Shown here: in pieces, positions 63,123 to 64,000 of the stretch
Layout: the number at the start of each line of letters is the position of its first letter
Position numbering within the stretch: position 1 is the first letter of the stretch
Origin: Spirochaetia bacterium
Lineage (GTDB): Bacteria; Spirochaetota; Spirochaetia; CADAEX01
Reading direction: 5' to 3'
Length of the DNA stretch: 64,000 nucleotides
Assembly: GCA_017642445.1 (NCBI GenBank)
Contig: JAGCPA010000092.1
Span: 26,372-90,371, forward strand
Position numbers and translations under genes: made by a program
The notes under the pieces: generated by a model
Databases searched by the model: none
The model's input: the letters and a program-made list of their open reading frames with translations, nothing else
What the model was told of the DNA's origin: nothing

Positions 63123-64000
63123 TTTCCATCGGCAAGGCCTCGGTGATAAACGGGGCTGCCAAGTATTCAACAGTCATATTAAATATTCTCTTTACTGCGG
63201 TGCTTGCCCGCATCCTCTCTCCAGAGGATTACGGCATAGTGGCCATAACTGCTGTCTTCACCGTATTCTTCGGCCTCTTTGCCGATGTGGGGCTGGGTGC
63301 CGGTGTTATCCAGAACCAGAAGCTTACCCAGGATAACATAAACGAGATTTTCTCCTTCAACACCTTCCTGGCTGTGGTTTTAGCCGGGCTTTTCTGCCTG
63401 GTAGCAGGGCCTATCGCCTCCTTCTACGGCATTCCGGTGCTCAAGCCTATCTGCTGTCTGCTCTCCATAGCCCTCTTCTTCAACACCATGAACAGCATTC
63501 CCAACGCAGTGCTTATGAAGCAGCAGAAGTTCATGCTGGTGGGGCTCCGCACCATACTGGTTTGCTTCTTCACCGGGGTAATTACTATAATTCTGGCCTT
63601 CTGCGGCCTTAAATACTATGCCCTGGTGCTCCAGGCCATAATCTCTGCCTTCCTGATGTTTGTCTGGAACATGGTCTCAACCCGGCTCTGTTTCACATTC
63701 AAGATTCACAGGGAGAGCTTTTCTGGGATCAAGAGCTACTCCTTCTGGCAGTTCTGCGACAAATTTGTGAACTATTTCTCCCGGAACACCGACCACTTCC
63801 TCATAGGAAAGTTCCTGGGCCAGGTGCCTCTGGGCTACTACGATAAATCCTACAAGCTAATGCTCTATCCGGTGCAGAACTTCACCCATGTGATCTCTCC
63901 GGTGCTCCATCCTATCCTGGCTGTGCATCAGACCGACCGGGACTATATCTACCGGAAGTACCTTAAGATCATGAAGGTGCTGTCGCTTTTCGGCATCTAC
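63119..64000 (+). CDS. Wzx-type polysaccharide flippase (3' end outside window)
   Basis: An open frame of 294 codons runs to the last base. The start is TTG 63119, overlapping the upstream TGA. The protein begins ISIGKASVINGAAKYSTVI and shows paired hydrophobic helices, with LARILSPEDYGIVAI and FADVGLGAGVIQNQ, the signature of the Wzx/TuaB/WzxC group of the MOP exporter superfamily. It would flip the lipid-linked repeat unit of the second glycan across the inner membrane. The C-terminal third or more is missing. Confidence 0.9.
   Translation, partial: MISIGKASVINGAAKYSTVILNILFTAVLARILSPEDYGIVAITAVFTVFFGLFADVGLGAGVIQNQKLTQDNINEIFSFNTFLAVVLAGLFCLVAGPIASFYGIPVLKPICCLLSIALFFNTMNSIPNAVLMKQQKFMLVGLRTILVCFFTGVITIILAFCGLKYYALVLQAIISAFLMFVWNMVSTRLCFTFKIHRESFSGIKSYSFWQFCDKFVNYFSRNTDHFLIGKFLGQVPLGYYDKSYKLMLYPVQNFTHVISPVLHPILAVHQTDRDYIYRKYLKIMKVLSLFGIY

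Overview
The window is a densely packed, almost entirely plus-strand stretch from a diderm bacterium. It holds a phage-defence cassette at the left edge and then one very long surface-polysaccharide locus. A spirochaete of the Treponema type is my best guess. This rests on many UUG starts, an outer-membrane lipoprotein-sorting-like protein beside FtsX-type permeases, and phospho-alditol glycan genes in a gram-negative setting. No rRNA or housekeeping marker is present, so the taxonomy is an inference. I see no tRNA, rRNA, CRISPR array, transposase or insertion sequence, and no gap between genes reaches 300 bases.

Layout. (1) 1-816 is the 3' end of an ATPase/nuclease-like defence gene. (2) 897-5829 is a RADAR-type anti-phage operon: rdrA ATPase, a small unknown gene, and rdrB adenosine-deaminase-like protein. 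(3) 5830-20551 makes and exports an O-antigen-like glycan: CDP-glucose pathway genes (rfbF, rfbG with a ten-C tract), a metallolyase and a 2-hydroxyacid dehydrogenase, an acyltransferase, a GtrB/GtrA/methyltransferase/GT-C set, an ABC exporter (wzm/wzt), and a dideoxy-aminosugar pathway (2,3-dehydratase, ketoreductase, aminotransferase). (4) 20609-33481, behind its own predicted promoter, holds a glycosyltransferase-like/acyltransferase fusion and a compact acyl-chain operon: two KAS III enzymes, two acyl carrier proteins, two SDRs, a split transketolase, an MBL hydrolase, an AMP ligase, a GNAT, and LuxE- and LuxC-like proteins. (5) 33489-38786 holds a lactate/malate dehydrogenase-family enzyme, rmlABCD and a glycosyltransferase. 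(6) 38779-49364 is a phospho-alditol module: IspD/TarI-like cytidylyltransferase, SDR, TagF-like transferases, LicD, a B12 radical SAM enzyme, a YidC-alkaline-phosphatase fusion and a class V aminotransferase. (7) 49358-54792 is a Lol/Mac-like ABC system with a LolA-like protein and an outer-membrane protein; its ATPase lies on the minus strand. (8) 54853-64000 is a second polysaccharide operon: Wzy-like protein, initiating sugar transferase, ugd, a TagD-like cytidylyltransferase, the second YidC-phosphatase and TagF-like pair, and a Wzx-type flippase cut by the window end.

Base composition is mosaic. The left 38.7 kb is AT-rich: hand counts give 16/60 G+C at 12901-12960 and 16/60 at 1741-1800. 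The right part is much richer (40/60 at 47941-48000). The switch falls inside the overlap of two coupled genes at about 38.78 kb, so the left half looks acquired or exchanged.

The most interesting items are the RADAR operon joined directly to the sugar operon, the phase-variation-like poly-C tract in rfbG, the acyl/aldehyde/transketolase operon, and the duplicated YidC-phosphatase plus TagF-like cassette whose YidC domain lacks the conserved groove arginine.
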